A stretch of 44,215 nucleotides of DNA, from contig CAYUWM010000005.1 in the NCBI GenBank assembly GCA_964448395.1, positions 1-44,215 of the forward strand, read 5' to 3'. The translations under genes were made by a program, and so were the position numbers. The notes under the pieces were generated by a model. It ran no database searches and was not told where the DNA came from. It worked only from the letters and a program-made list of their open reading frames with translations. Positions 16,939-24,391 of the stretch are shown here, one piece after another; within the stretch, counting starts at the first letter, position 1; each line of letters begins with the position of its first letter. Source of the stretch: CAYUWM01 sp964448395 (GTDB lineage: Bacteria > Chloroflexota > Dehalococcoidia > E44-bin15).

Positions 16939-17115
16939 CTAGCCCTCCTTTTTCACCCGTTCCAGTTCATCTTCAAGCTCGTCCAGCCTCCGCAACAACT
17001 GTGGAGGCACAGAGTGCGGCGGCCACCTGCGCTTTATCTCGTCGATTTCCCGCTCCAGAGCGAGGATTCTAGGGTTATCCTTTTTCACCACCGATTCCAC
17101 ATCTCCCTGTTTCAT
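16939..17115 (-). CDS. 58-residue coiled-coil protein upstream of cooC
   Basis: A small gene whose stop (TAG 16939-16941) abuts the cooC ATG. The protein begins MKQGDVESVVKKDNPRILAL and has two helices, LEREIDEIKRRW (about 20-31) and LLRRLDELEDELERV (about 40-54), joined by PPHSVPPQ. The heptad pattern suggests a helical hairpin or coiled coil. The protein-like composition, tight packing with cooC and shared orientation support a real gene. I recognise the general look but have no function; a partner of the CooC ATPase is a guess from position. Confidence 0.7.
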   Translation of the reverse strand: MKQGDVESVVKKDNPRILALEREIDEIKRRWPPHSVPPQLLRRLDELEDELERVKKEG

Positions 17116-17166
17116 TCTAAACCAAATTGGGGAAAGTTAAAAGTTGATGGACGGGCCGATACCGTC

Positions 17167-17195
17167 TTGACTACCGCGCGGCTTTGTGGTACAAC
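17167..17195 (+). promoter_or_regulatory. Candidate promoter of the small zinc-binding protein
   Basis: TTGACT (17167-17172), 17-nt spacer, TACAAC (17190-17195), 57 nt before the ATG at 17252. By eye only. Confidence 0.4.
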
Positions 17196-17251
17196 GGACA
17201 TACGGAGTGAAACGACAATACATACGATACTGACATCCGGGAGAGATTGAT

Positions 17252-17575
17252 ATGCCTAAAATCGTTCTGTGTCAGGCGTGCGGCGGCAAGGGAAAACTGA
17301 AGGCCAAGCCACCCGAGGGCTCCACCGAGGCTGCCACCATCTATCTGAAATGCCGCAGCTGCAACGGCACCGGATGGATAGTGATGCCCGAGGAGGGGGA
17401 AGAGTCTATCCCTGGTGAGGGCAGGCTGGATGTCAAGGCCGAACTGGAATCTATAGAGTCCAACCCGTACCGCAGGGAAGAGGTCGTTCCCTATCTCAAG
17501 CTACTGATTCGCCTTGTCGATGAGCGGTTCCCCGCGAGCAAGAAACCCCCGGCCAGAAAACCGAAGAAGAAGTAA
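17252..17575 (+). CDS. Small protein with DnaJ-like CxxCxGxG motifs
   Basis: A 107-aa protein of unknown function. Two CxxCxGxG-type half-sites (CQACGGKGK at about 7-15 and CRSCNGTGW at about 34-42) would together bind one zinc, as in the DnaJ zinc finger. The C-terminal half is an acidic helical segment and then a basic tail (KKPPARKPKKK), which may contact nucleic acid. GGGAGAGA precedes the ATG. No J-domain is present. Confidence 0.75.
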   Translation: MPKIVLCQACGGKGKLKAKPPEGSTEAATIYLKCRSCNGTGWIVMPEEGEESIPGEGRLDVKAELESIESNPYRREEVVPYLKLLIRLVDERFPASKKPPARKPKKK

Positions 17576-17681
17576 CCGCCAGCATTTTACTCCCCACACG
17601 ACTCACCCGGTAGCCCTATGGCACAACAGTGACCCAATCGTCCTCCCAGGTAACGGCTATATCGCCGCCCAGAATAAAAAT

Positions 17682-18605
17682 CTATATACCTTTTTCTTTG
17701 AAGTACGCCACGGTACCGGCGATGCCCTTGTCCAGCGTAACCTGCGCCTTCCACCCCAGCTCCCGCTGCGCCAGGCCGCAGTTCAGGCATATCCGCTGGA
17801 TCTCCCCCGGTCGCACCTCGGTGTAGATGGCGGCCTGGGTGTAGCCCAGCGCCCCGGCCACGGCGTCGTATATCTGCTGGTCGGATGTCTCCACCCCGGT
17901 GCCGATGTTGCAGGTGAGCCTGCTCCCCCGCTCGATGGCCAGCAAGTTCACCGCCACCACGTCCGAGACGTGCATGTAGTCCCTCGTCTTATCCCCCGGG
18001 CCGAAGATGGAGGGCCGCTCTCCCCTCATCATCTGCCGGGCGAATATGGCCACCACGCCGGCCTCGCCGAAGGGGTTCTGCCGCGGGCCGTAGACGTTGG
18101 CGTACCGCAGGACGGTGTAGTCCAGCCCGCCCTGCCGGGAGTACAGCTCGATGTAGTGCTCCACGCAGTATTTGGAGACGCCGTACTGCGACACCGGGTT
18201 CACCGGGTGCTTCTCGTCGACGGGCATATACTGCGGCTCGCCGTAGATGGCGCCGCCGGAGGAGGAATAGATCAGCTTCCTCACCCCGCAGCGCACCGAG
18301 TTCACGATGACGTTCAGGCTGCCCAGTATGTTCTCCCCGGCATCGAACAGCGGCTGCTCCACCGACTTCCTGAGGTTTATCTGGGCGGCGTGATGGTCCA
18401 CGATGTCCGGCCTTTCCCTGTCGAACACCTCCGCCAGCCCCGGGTCCCCGATGCTGATCTCGTAAAGCCTCGCCTTGGGGTTCACGTTCTCCCGCTTGCC
18501 CTCGCACAGGTTGTCCACCACCGCCACATCGTCTCCCCGTTCTATCAGGGCATCCACGATGTGCGATGCGATGAAGCCCGCGCCCCCGGTTACCAGTACC
18601 TTCAA
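17682..18605 (-). CDS. NAD-dependent epimerase/dehydratase (GalE-like)
   Basis: A 307-aa extended short-chain dehydrogenase. The Rossmann motif GGAGFIASH (7-15) differs from the common GFIGSH by an Ala. The catalytic YGVSK (Tyr and Lys at about 142 and 146) and the Ser triad region SSSGGAIYGEP are present. RYANVYGPRQ (about 168-177) and DYMHVSDV are typical of UDP-glucose 4-epimerases and related sugar-nucleotide enzymes. The exact sugar cannot be assigned. The start is TTG at 18605, supported by AAGGAGG six bases upstream; no in-frame ATG is near. The region is visibly more GC-rich than its surroundings. Lies 24 nt after the flavoprotein gene. Confidence 0.87.
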   Translation of the reverse strand: MKVLVTGGAGFIASHIVDALIERGDDVAVVDNLCEGKRENVNPKARLYEISIGDPGLAEVFDRERPDIVDHHAAQINLRKSVEQPLFDAGENILGSLNVIVNSVRCGVRKLIYSSSGGAIYGEPQYMPVDEKHPVNPVSQYGVSKYCVEHYIELYSRQGGLDYTVLRYANVYGPRQNPFGEAGVVAIFARQMMRGERPSIFGPGDKTRDYMHVSDVVAVNLLAIERGSRLTCNIGTGVETSDQQIYDAVAGALGYTQAAIYTEVRPGEIQRICLNCGLAQRELGWKAQVTLDKGIAGTVAYFKEKGI

Positions 18606-18629
18606 TTCATTCCTCCTTCTTGCCCTTGC

Positions 18630-19643
18630 TTATCGACGAAAAAGGCGGCGCCACGGCCCTGCATATTTTAGCGCCTCCATGATCGCTTTGCTATGCCAGT
18701 CAAACGATACGCTCGGCGAATCGAGCACGTTCTCACGTATCCCCCGCGACTCCGCCAAGTCGAACAGGCGGTCGATGCGGCGGTTGCTCATCCGCTCGTA
18801 GATGCGCCGCGCCGTATAGCCCACGCGCAGCTCCCGCCCGATCTCGGCGCGCCATGCTCTCTCATACCCCGCTAACGCCCTCGCCGACAGGTCGCCGCCG
18901 GCGATAGCCCGGTGCATGGTGTCCGCCGCGATACCGGCGCACAGCAGGCCGTAGTACACGCCCCCGCCCGTGGTCGGCTTCACCTGGCCGGCGGCATCGC
19001 CCACCACNNNNNNNNNNNNNNNNNNNNNNNNNNNNNNNNNNNNNNNNNNNNNNNNNNNNNNNNNNNNNNNNNNNNNNNNNNNNNNNNNNNNNNNNNNNNN
19101 NNNNNNNGCCCCCACCATGAAATCGCCCACCCTCCCCAGTCCCAGCCTCCGGGGCAGCCTGGAATAGAACCCGCTGGCAACGACCGCAGACTTAGCCTCG
19201 AACGTCTTTCCGCCCTCTGTATCGACCCTCACCCGGTCGTCCGAGACCGAAACGTCCTTCACCCGGACGCCCTTAAAGTAATTAACCCCCGCTCTCTGCG
19301 CTATCTCAGCGAGAGAGCGGTCGAACGCTGTGCGGTCGATGATATAGGCCTGTGTTTCATCGCGCGACAGCCGCATCTCCTTCCGCGAAGGGCTGAACAG
19401 TCTCGCCGACTTCGCCTGTCTCAGCACCGATCCTTCAAACATGGAGAACCGTTCCACGCATTCCGCGCCTACAATGCCGGTGCACTGCATCGGCTCGCCG
19501 ATATCCCGGTGCTCTTCGAGGACCGATACCGCATGCCCCGACCGCGCCAGGCAAAGAGCTGTGTAGCTGCCCGTCGGGCCCGCGCCCACTACCAGCACAT
19601 CATCCAATCGTGCAATCCCCCGCAGCCAGCATTGTTGCCCCAT
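18630..19643 (-). CDS. Geranylgeranyl reductase-family FAD oxidoreductase, interrupted by assembly gap
   Basis: FAD-dependent oxidoreductase of the geranylgeranyl reductase family, which saturates isoprenoid chains of lipids or quinones. Visible: N-terminal dinucleotide site VVGAGPTGSYTA, then GEPMQCTGIVG (substrate/FAD region), IIDRTAFDRSL, and after the gap VVGDAAGQVKPTTGGGV, the second FAD motif. A run of 100 N removes the stretch between the FAD domain and GDAAG. Family members carry roughly 100 or more residues there, so the real gap is probably larger. The start is uncertain: ATG 19643, or TTG 19607, which would give the usual short N-terminus before the FAD motif and has GGGGGA upstream. 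Confidence 0.8.
   Translation of the reverse strand: MGQQCWLRGIARLDDVLVVGAGPTGSYTALCLARSGHAVSVLEEHRDIGEPMQCTGIVGAECVERFSMFEGSVLRQAKSARLFSPSRKEMRLSRDETQAYIIDRTAFDRSLAEIAQRAGVNYFKGVRVKDVSVSDDRVRVDTEGGKTFEAKSAVVASGFYSRLPRRLGLGRVGDFMVGXXXXXXXXXXXXXXXXXXXXXXXXXXXXXXXXXXVVGDAAGQVKPTTGGGVYYGLLCAGIAADTMHRAIAGGDLSARALAGYERAWRAEIGRELRVGYTARRIYERMSNRRIDRLFDLAESRGIRENVLDSPSVSFDWHSKAIMEALKYAGPWRRLFRR
19008..19107. other. Assembly gap (100 N)
   Basis: Exactly 100 unknown bases, the conventional placeholder for a gap of unknown length. It falls inside the geranylgeranyl reductase-like gene. Confidence 0.99.
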
Positions 19644-19737
19644 TATAGCATACGCATATCCGGCATCGTTGAATTGGCACAGGCGGTATGTTAGAATCAT
19701 CCTGCCTGCGAGCTATAGTTTCGATAGGAGATGGGTT

Positions 19738-20229
19738 ATGAACATCCTGTGGACACCGTGGCGGCTTAAGTTCATACTGGGGGGAAAGCCCGATAAGTGC
19801 GTGCTGTGCTCCAAGCCGCAGGAATCCAGGGATCGAGAGAACTACATCCTGCACCGTGGCGAACTATGTTACATAATGCTAAACCTCTACCCCTACACCA
19901 ACGGCCACCTGATGATCGTTCCCTACCTGCATGAGGCGGATATCACCAGGCTGGATGTTGGAACCCTGCAGGAGCTGATGAATTTCACCCAGGCCAGCGT
20001 CGCCGCCATCACCAAAGTCATGAAACCGGCGGGTTTCAACCTGGGGATGAACCTGGGCAGGTTTGCCGGCGCCGGCATCGACGACCACCTTCACATGCAC
20101 CTGGTGCCGCGGTGGGGAGGGGACGCGAACTTCATGACCGTGCTCGGCGAGACGAGATTGATACCGGAAACCCTCGATAGTACCTATGACAGGCTGCTAG
20201 CCGTTCTGACACAGGAGCTATCGAAGTAA
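19738..20229 (+). CDS. HIT-family nucleotide hydrolase/phosphorylase
   Basis: A 163-aa histidine-triad protein. The triad HLHMH (His117, His119, His121, followed by LVPRW) is intact. CVLC near residue 21, with a downstream His, suggests the zinc-binding N-terminus seen in GalT-like and Ap4A phosphorylase-like HIT proteins. The opening MNILWTPWRLKFI is typical of this subgroup. It would act on dinucleoside polyphosphates or nucleotidyl adducts in the cytoplasm. ATG 19738 has AGGAG 8 nt upstream, while the open frame further upstream lacks one. Divergent from the flavoprotein gene. Confidence 0.92.
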   Translation: MNILWTPWRLKFILGGKPDKCVLCSKPQESRDRENYILHRGELCYIMLNLYPYTNGHLMIVPYLHEADITRLDVGTLQELMNFTQASVAAITKVMKPAGFNLGMNLGRFAGAGIDDHLHMHLVPRWGGDANFMTVLGETRLIPETLDSTYDRLLAVLTQELSK

Positions 20230-20275
20230 AGCGGTGTGGTGGAGGCAGTGAGGTTATGCTAAAATGGCATCAGGT

Positions 20276-20349
20276 GGTGGGCGTAGCCGAGTGGTTAAGG
20301 CGCCAGGTTGTGGCCCTGGAGATCGAGGGTTCGAATCCCTCCGCTCACC
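20276..20349 (+). tRNA. tRNA-His (GTG)
   Basis: Cloverleaf with acceptor GTGGGCG/CGCTCAC (one G-U pair), anticodon stem CCAGG/CCTGG, loop TTGTGGC with anticodon GTG at 20310-20312, and T-arm GAGGG-TTCGAAT-CCCTC. The extra G-1 (20276) facing C73 (20349) is encoded, the identity element of tRNA-His. CCA is not encoded. Confidence 0.97.
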
Positions 20350-20398
20350 CTTATTCAATCTTCGACACCTTGCGACTCGGTAAATAACAGGTATCGAC

Positions 20399-20413
20399 GG
20401 GGCAATACCCCGC
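20399..20413 (+). other. Short hairpin between tRNA-His and tRNA-Arg
   Basis: CGGGG CAATA CCCCG, a perfect 5-bp stem in the spacer between the two tRNAs, without a T-tract. It may help 3' processing or weakly terminate; no clear role. Confidence 0.3.
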
Positions 20414-20426
20414 AAAATGTGAAAAA

Positions 20427-20500
20427 GCGCCCGTAGCTCAGCGGATTAGAGCATCGGTCTTCGGAACCGAGGGTCGTGGGTTCGAATCCCTCCGGGCGCG
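20427..20500 (+). tRNA. tRNA-Arg (TCG)
   Basis: Acceptor GCGCCCG/CGGGCGC with G73, anticodon stem TCGGT/ACCGA, loop CTTCGGA with anticodon TCG at 20461-20463 (reads CGA). The T-stem GTGGG/CCCTC has one T-T mismatch. CCA is not encoded. A run of six T follows directly. Confidence 0.94.
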
Positions 20501-20567
20501 TTTTTTGAATCAGTCACCCCACTTCCACGCTATCAACGCCTTTAGCCTTTGGAATTCAGCTCTTCTC

Positions 20568-20597
20568 TTGACACCGAACCTGTTTTGAATGTATGCT
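20568..20597 (+). promoter_or_regulatory. Candidate promoter of tRNA-Glu
   Basis: TTGACA (20568-20573), 18-nt spacer, TATGCT (20592-20597) preceded by TG. It lies 15 nt before the mature tRNA-Glu 5' end. Confidence 0.45.
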
Positions 20598-20612
20598 ATC
20601 TCGAAGTGAAGG

Positions 20613-20689
20613 GGCGCATTCGTCTAGCGGTTTAGGACACCGCCCTCTCAAGGCGGAGATCACGGGTTCGAATCCCGTATGCGCTACCA
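20613..20689 (+). tRNA. tRNA-Glu (CTC) with encoded CCA
   Basis: Acceptor GGCGCAT/ATGCGCT (G1-U72 pair as in many tRNA-Glu), anticodon stem CCGCC/GGCGG, loop CTCTCAA with anticodon CTC at 20647-20649, T-arm ACGGG-TTCGAAT-CCCGT. The 3' CCA is encoded (20687-20689), unlike the two tRNAs before it. Its 3' end begins a 22-nt sequence repeated at 33307-33329. Confidence 0.96.
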
Positions 20690-20705
20690 AAAATCGAAGC
20701 TAAAA
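20684..20705 (+). repeat. Direct repeat copy 1, at the tRNA-Glu 3' end
   Basis: CTACC, five A, TCGAAGCTAAAA. It starts within the last acceptor bases plus CCA of tRNA-Glu. The second copy (33307-33329) differs only by one extra A. The position resembles an attachment site of an integrative element. See the matching copy. Confidence 0.6.
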
Positions 20706-20743
20706 AGACCCCCAGCGGCCATTCGGCCCGGGGGTCTTTTTTT
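20702..20743. terminator. Bidirectional intrinsic terminator
   Basis: AAAAAGACCCCC ... GGGGGTCTTTTTTT with inner GGCC/GGCC pairing. The T-tract serves the tRNA-Glu transcript, and the mirrored A-tract serves the convergent exporter gene ending at 20805. Confidence 0.9.
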
Positions 20744-20804
20744 ATTTTGCCAACCTATTATCAGCGGTTAATTGACATCTCAGCGCTTGCTTTATATCAA
20801 TATT

Positions 20805-21626
20805 CTACAACACGAAAGTTTTCAACAATGAGAAAACGCCGAGTATCACCGTTATTACCCCTATTGCCACTTTAAGCTTTTGTGAATTAACCTTCTTAAC
20901 GGTCATGGCGGCAAACGGCGCCGCGATTATTGAGCCTATACTTGTGGCAGCAGCGAGCAGCCAGAATATCTCCCCTGTCAGTAGATAGGTGATGAAGCCG
21001 ACTAGACAAACTACAACTTCTGCCACTGTCGTGTTGCCCACCGAACTCTTCGCTCCTGCCCCGCTTATTATCTGCCCCCCTGTTACCAGCGGACCGTAGC
21101 CTCCTCCACTTATCCCCTTGTTAAAAGCGCTTACCAGTCCTACTGCGGTGAGTCCCTTCCATGATATGACACCCTCGCGTCTTCTCTTTATAAGTATCAC
21201 TATCCCTATAACCAGTACCATCACCCCGATGTAAGTAGAGAGAGCAATCTTGGAGATATTTATCGCTGTGAAAACCCCTACCAGCGCCCCGACAATACCG
21301 CAGAGAGCGAGGATAAATACTACTTTGGCATCGTTGGATCTGGGCAGGTATCCCAGCCAGCGCAGCCTCTTTTTTACACTTCGATCCTGCCTGAAGTCCA
21401 AACTAATGTTTCCCAGCCGGATATGGGCGACTCCACCGACTACTCCACCGGCGAGCTGCCCAATGAGCACAGCCGGCACAACCGCCAGGGGGGCGAATCC
21501 CATAATGAGTAGAACCGGGGTCAGGGTGGTGCCGTAACCCATCCCCAGAGAGGCATCCATATATTCACATGCTAGAGATATAAACGCGACCCCTATAAAG
21601 AGGGCTACCGTCAGTTCTGTCTCCAT
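20805..21626 (-). CDS. TauE/SafE (TSUP) family sulfite/organosulfur exporter
   Basis: A 273-aa polytopic membrane protein with about eight helices. The two internal repeats show the TauE/SafE features: GMGYGTTLTPVLLIMGF (about 27-43) and the mirrored NKGISGGGYGPLVTGGQ (about 160-176). Family members export sulfite, sulfoacetate or related anions, or import C1/C2 acids. The specific substrate is not readable. AAGGAG precedes the ATG. Three small genes lie upstream in the same direction. Confidence 0.88.
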   Translation of the reverse strand: METELTVALFIGVAFISLACEYMDASLGMGYGTTLTPVLLIMGFAPLAVVPAVLIGQLAGGVVGGVAHIRLGNISLDFRQDRSVKKRLRWLGYLPRSNDAKVVFILALCGIVGALVGVFTAINISKIALSTYIGVMVLVIGIVILIKRRREGVISWKGLTAVGLVSAFNKGISGGGYGPLVTGGQIISGAGAKSSVGNTTVAEVVVCLVGFITYLLTGEIFWLLAAATSIGSIIAAPFAAMTVKKVNSQKLKVAIGVITVILGVFSLLKTFVL

Positions 21627-21641
21627 AGGTACACTCCTTCA

Positions 21642-21878
21642 CTACAACATTTCTAGCACTGAAATAACCGTGGCCTTCAAATGATCATCAGCATCCAAAT
21701 CAAACCGCTTGCTGTAGAGCTTATCTCCTAAGGTGAGCAGGAACTCCTCCACTACACCAAGTACAAATAAGACATAGTCATCCACCAAGTTGAAACCGGT
21801 TGATGCCAGCCTGTTTTCGATTCTGACGTAAATCTCAGCAGGTAAAGAAATGAGTTTGCTATTCTGCCTCTGCTTCAT
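21642..21878 (-). CDS. Small protein with ribbon-helix-helix-like motif
   Basis: A 78-aa protein with the pattern ISLPAEIYVRIENRLASTGF-NLVDDYVLFVL, as in short CopG-like or related DNA-binding proteins. The remainder is acidic and helical. I chose ATG 21878 because AAGGTG lies 7 nt upstream; a GTG at 21887 is also in frame. It ends 15 nt before the exporter gene and may regulate it (inference). Confidence 0.7.
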   Translation of the reverse strand: MKQRQNSKLISLPAEIYVRIENRLASTGFNLVDDYVLFVLGVVEEFLLTLGDKLYSKRFDLDADDHLKATVISVLEML

Positions 21879-21897
21879 TTTTTTCACCTTCGGCTAA

Positions 21898-21993
21898 TCA
21901 AACGGATACGCCGTACTTTAAGTAGAGGTCATAAACTAATTGGCTATGATCGATACCTGTTCCGATCCCGGTGCCCTTACCAACCCAACTCAC
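21898..21993 (-). CDS. Possible 31-residue peptide or shifted tail of the upstream gene
   Basis: An open frame from GTG 21993 encoding MSWVGKGTGIGTGIDHSQL and a further 12 residues (VYDLYLKYGVSV). It overlaps the 51-residue gene by 17 nt in another frame, and its ribosome site is weak. The sequence looks protein-like. It could be a separate peptide, or the true C-terminus of the upstream gene reached by a frameshift or lost by a one-base error. Confidence 0.35.
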   Translation of the reverse strand: MSWVGKGTGIGTGIDHSQLVYDLYLKYGVSV

Positions 21994-22132
21994 GGCGCCT
22001 GCGTGCGTAAGCTTCTTCAATGGTCTCTTGAGCCGCAGCCTTCGCCTCTCGCTCCTGCCGCTTGGCAATAACGCAGACTCGCTCCCTTTGCTTAGCGAGA
22101 TATTTTGCAATCTCTTTGTGCAGCTCAGCCAT
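21977..22132 (-). CDS. Small charged helical protein, unknown
   Basis: A 51-aa protein, MAELHKEIAKYLAKQRERVC and onward, nearly all helix and highly charged, ending ARRRRELGW. The start is very well supported by AGGAGGT with a 7-nt spacer to ATG 22132; the longer open frame upstream reads as non-coding. No family recognised. It overlaps the 31-residue frame. Confidence 0.6.
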   Translation of the reverse strand: MAELHKEIAKYLAKQRERVCVIAKRQEREAKAAAQETIEEAYARRRRELGW

Positions 22133-22356
22133 TTTTGCTACCTCCTCTCTCTCCTTTTCCACTTCCACTGTAGCATGAGGCTGGATGAGCTGACTTCCGC
22201 TGTAATGCCTGTTCACGTTTGCCGGATTAACGCATGTACGTACCGCCGTGCGAGCATTTATGCCTATTGGTTCAGGGGAAACTACAAAGATGCTAACGAT
22301 ATCATCGCGGCTGGATCGATAAATAATCCGATGGGTGAAACCGGTACATGATAAGG

Positions 22357-24390
22357 TCATACAGGTGCCTCAACCGTTATGGTGGTGCCCTTGCCGGGCT
22401 CGGACTCTATCTTCATATCGCCCCCCAGTAAGAGGGCCCTCTCGCGCATGCCGGCAAGGCCCAGTTTGCCGCTCCTCGCCAGTTCACCCACTGATTTAGG
22501 AGGATTGAAACCAATACCATTGTCCTTAACGCTTATCGTGATTCTGCCGACGTCAAACTCTAATATAAGATCGGCACCAGTTGCCTCCGAATGTCTCCAC
22601 ATGTTTCTCAGTGCTTCTTGAGCAATGCGAAATAACATCAGCTCTGACTCCTGCGGCAGACGCCGCTCTGTGCCGAGCGTGTGGGTCCTGACCTTAATGC
22701 CAGAATATTGCGATACATCGGAAGCAAGCCATTCAAGGGCAGGCCACAGACCGAGGCGGTCCAGAATAGGCGGCCTCAGGTCTTGGCTCAAGCGGCGCAG
22801 GCCCTCGATGATAGTGTTGGTCTGCTGTCTGAGGCTATCTAGATTCGCTTGCTCCTCCTCCGAAAACCTTCCAATATCGGAGGCGATGTCGTCCAGACGG
22901 CGGGAGAGAACCACCAGAGCCTGGATTGTATCGTCATGAAGCTCACGGGCGATGCGGTTCCGTTCCTCTTCCTGGGCCTTGGTGACCTCCCCCAGGTAGA
23001 ATTTCAGATTATCCCGCATCTGCTTCTCCTCTGTGATATCGCGGGCAATGTGCTGAAAGGCTACAAGTTCGCCGTTCCTAAACACAGGGTTGGTGGATAG
23101 CTGAACAGTCGCCTCAGACCCATCCTTCTTAACCATCGTCACTTCTAAAAGGTTACTCATTGCTTCGCCTTTCAGAATCGGGTCTTCTATATCCTTGATG
23201 TGATTCACACAGCCCTCTGCGAATATATCGCCCGCCTTTTTGCTCTGTAACTCATCAAGGGTATATCCTGTAAGCCTGACAAGGGAGTTATTGGCTGTGA
23301 GGATGTTTTCCTGCAAATCGTGAAGCCAGATGGCATCGTAAGCGTTCTCAACTATCCCCCGGTATTTTTCTTCAGACACCCGTAGTTGTTCATAAAGACG
23401 CGCATTCTCAAGGGCAACGCCAACCCGACCGCCGATGGCGGTAAGCAGTTCAACGTCGTAATCGCTAAACAAGTGATAATCGTACGTCAGAGCGCAGAGG
23501 GTACCGACAACCTTCCCCTTGAACTTCAGTGGCACGCTCAACAGAGACCTGATCTTGGTATTTTTAAATACGCTTTCAGCGATGTCTGGGGATGTCGAGG
23601 TGTTGTCGACCGACAGCGGCTCTCCCTTCTCAGCTACCCTGCCATTAATATCCTCGCCGATCTTGATCCTGCCCATATCCTTAGCAAGGTGTCCGGATAT
23701 GCCGTGATGAGCGGCCAGCGATAGCTCCCCGGCTTCCTCATCTACCAGATAAACCATAGCAGCCTCCACCTGCATAACATCCACGGCTATCCCGGTGACC
23801 CTGTTCAGAATCTCTGCCATCTCTAATGATTGTGAAAGGGCATCAGAGGCTTGGTTGAGGGCGGCAAGCCGCCTCTCGTTTTCCTTGACTAACTGCAGTT
23901 GGTATTGCAGTGCTTTATCGGCCCACTCCAAATCATTGCGGCGCTCCCTCTCCTTTCGCAGTGCATCGAACGAAATGGCGATCGTAGTCCCCAGAAATAA
24001 CACGGTGAACATTTCGAGGCTGGCATCAACTGGATAGGACGAAAAAACAACTGCGCGGGGCAGCATGCAGATCAGGGCTATGAGGGCAACAACAAAGCTG
24101 GCTTTACGCCCGTAAAGCAGGCCGGTATAGATAATCGGCACCATGTAGGCGATCCTCTCGAAGGCATGACGCTGCAGACCAAGCTTGGATGTTAAATCAG
24201 AAAGGAAGCCGGGCTGTTCTATCTGGCCTCCGTAGTGAAAAATGGTGAGGATGAAAAATGTGGCAATAATAATCCACAGGCTTGGCCTTTTTAGAAGCCT
24301 CACGATATCGTCGAGAGACAGCCGTTCAACCCAGCTTATCGGCGTTCGCTGTTCCGCGCTATCCATATTTAACCGCCCATCCCTTGGCAT
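22357..24390 (-). CDS. Sensor histidine kinase (membrane-GAF-PAS-HisKA_3)
   Basis: A 677-aa NarX-class kinase. About four membrane helices lie between 37 and 141 with a short LPRAVVF turn, then a coiled coil (145-185), a GAF domain (about 187-333), a PAS domain (about 341-455), and the HisKA_3 dimerisation helix with phospho-accepting His485 in RIARELHDDT. The HATPase domain has EALRNMWRHSEA, DNGIGFN and GLAGMRERA. It is the last gene of the formate dehydrogenase operon, one base after the response regulator stop, so it would signal to that regulator. A second start (ATG 24366) is possible. The kinase at 31710-33173 shares the membrane domain. The signal is unknown; GAF/PAS may bind haem or another redox ligand. 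Confidence 0.92.
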   Translation of the reverse strand: MPRDGRLNMDSAEQRTPISWVERLSLDDIVRLLKRPSLWIIIATFFILTIFHYGGQIEQPGFLSDLTSKLGLQRHAFERIAYMVPIIYTGLLYGRKASFVVALIALICMLPRAVVFSSYPVDASLEMFTVLFLGTTIAISFDALRKERERRNDLEWADKALQYQLQLVKENERRLAALNQASDALSQSLEMAEILNRVTGIAVDVMQVEAAMVYLVDEEAGELSLAAHHGISGHLAKDMGRIKIGEDINGRVAEKGEPLSVDNTSTSPDIAESVFKNTKIRSLLSVPLKFKGKVVGTLCALTYDYHLFSDYDVELLTAIGGRVGVALENARLYEQLRVSEEKYRGIVENAYDAIWLHDLQENILTANNSLVRLTGYTLDELQSKKAGDIFAEGCVNHIKDIEDPILKGEAMSNLLEVTMVKKDGSEATVQLSTNPVFRNGELVAFQHIARDITEEKQMRDNLKFYLGEVTKAQEEERNRIARELHDDTIQALVVLSRRLDDIASDIGRFSEEEQANLDSLRQQTNTIIEGLRRLSQDLRPPILDRLGLWPALEWLASDVSQYSGIKVRTHTLGTERRLPQESELMLFRIAQEALRNMWRHSEATGADLILEFDVGRITISVKDNGIGFNPPKSVGELARSGKLGLAGMRERALLLGGDMKIESEPGKGTTITVEAPV

Positions 24391-24391
24391 T

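Noticed and set aside
17514..18671. Long plus-strand frame of 385 codons
   Set aside because: It is antisense to the epimerase gene in a GC-rich stretch; its translation is low-complexity, rich in His, Val and Pro, and matches no family.
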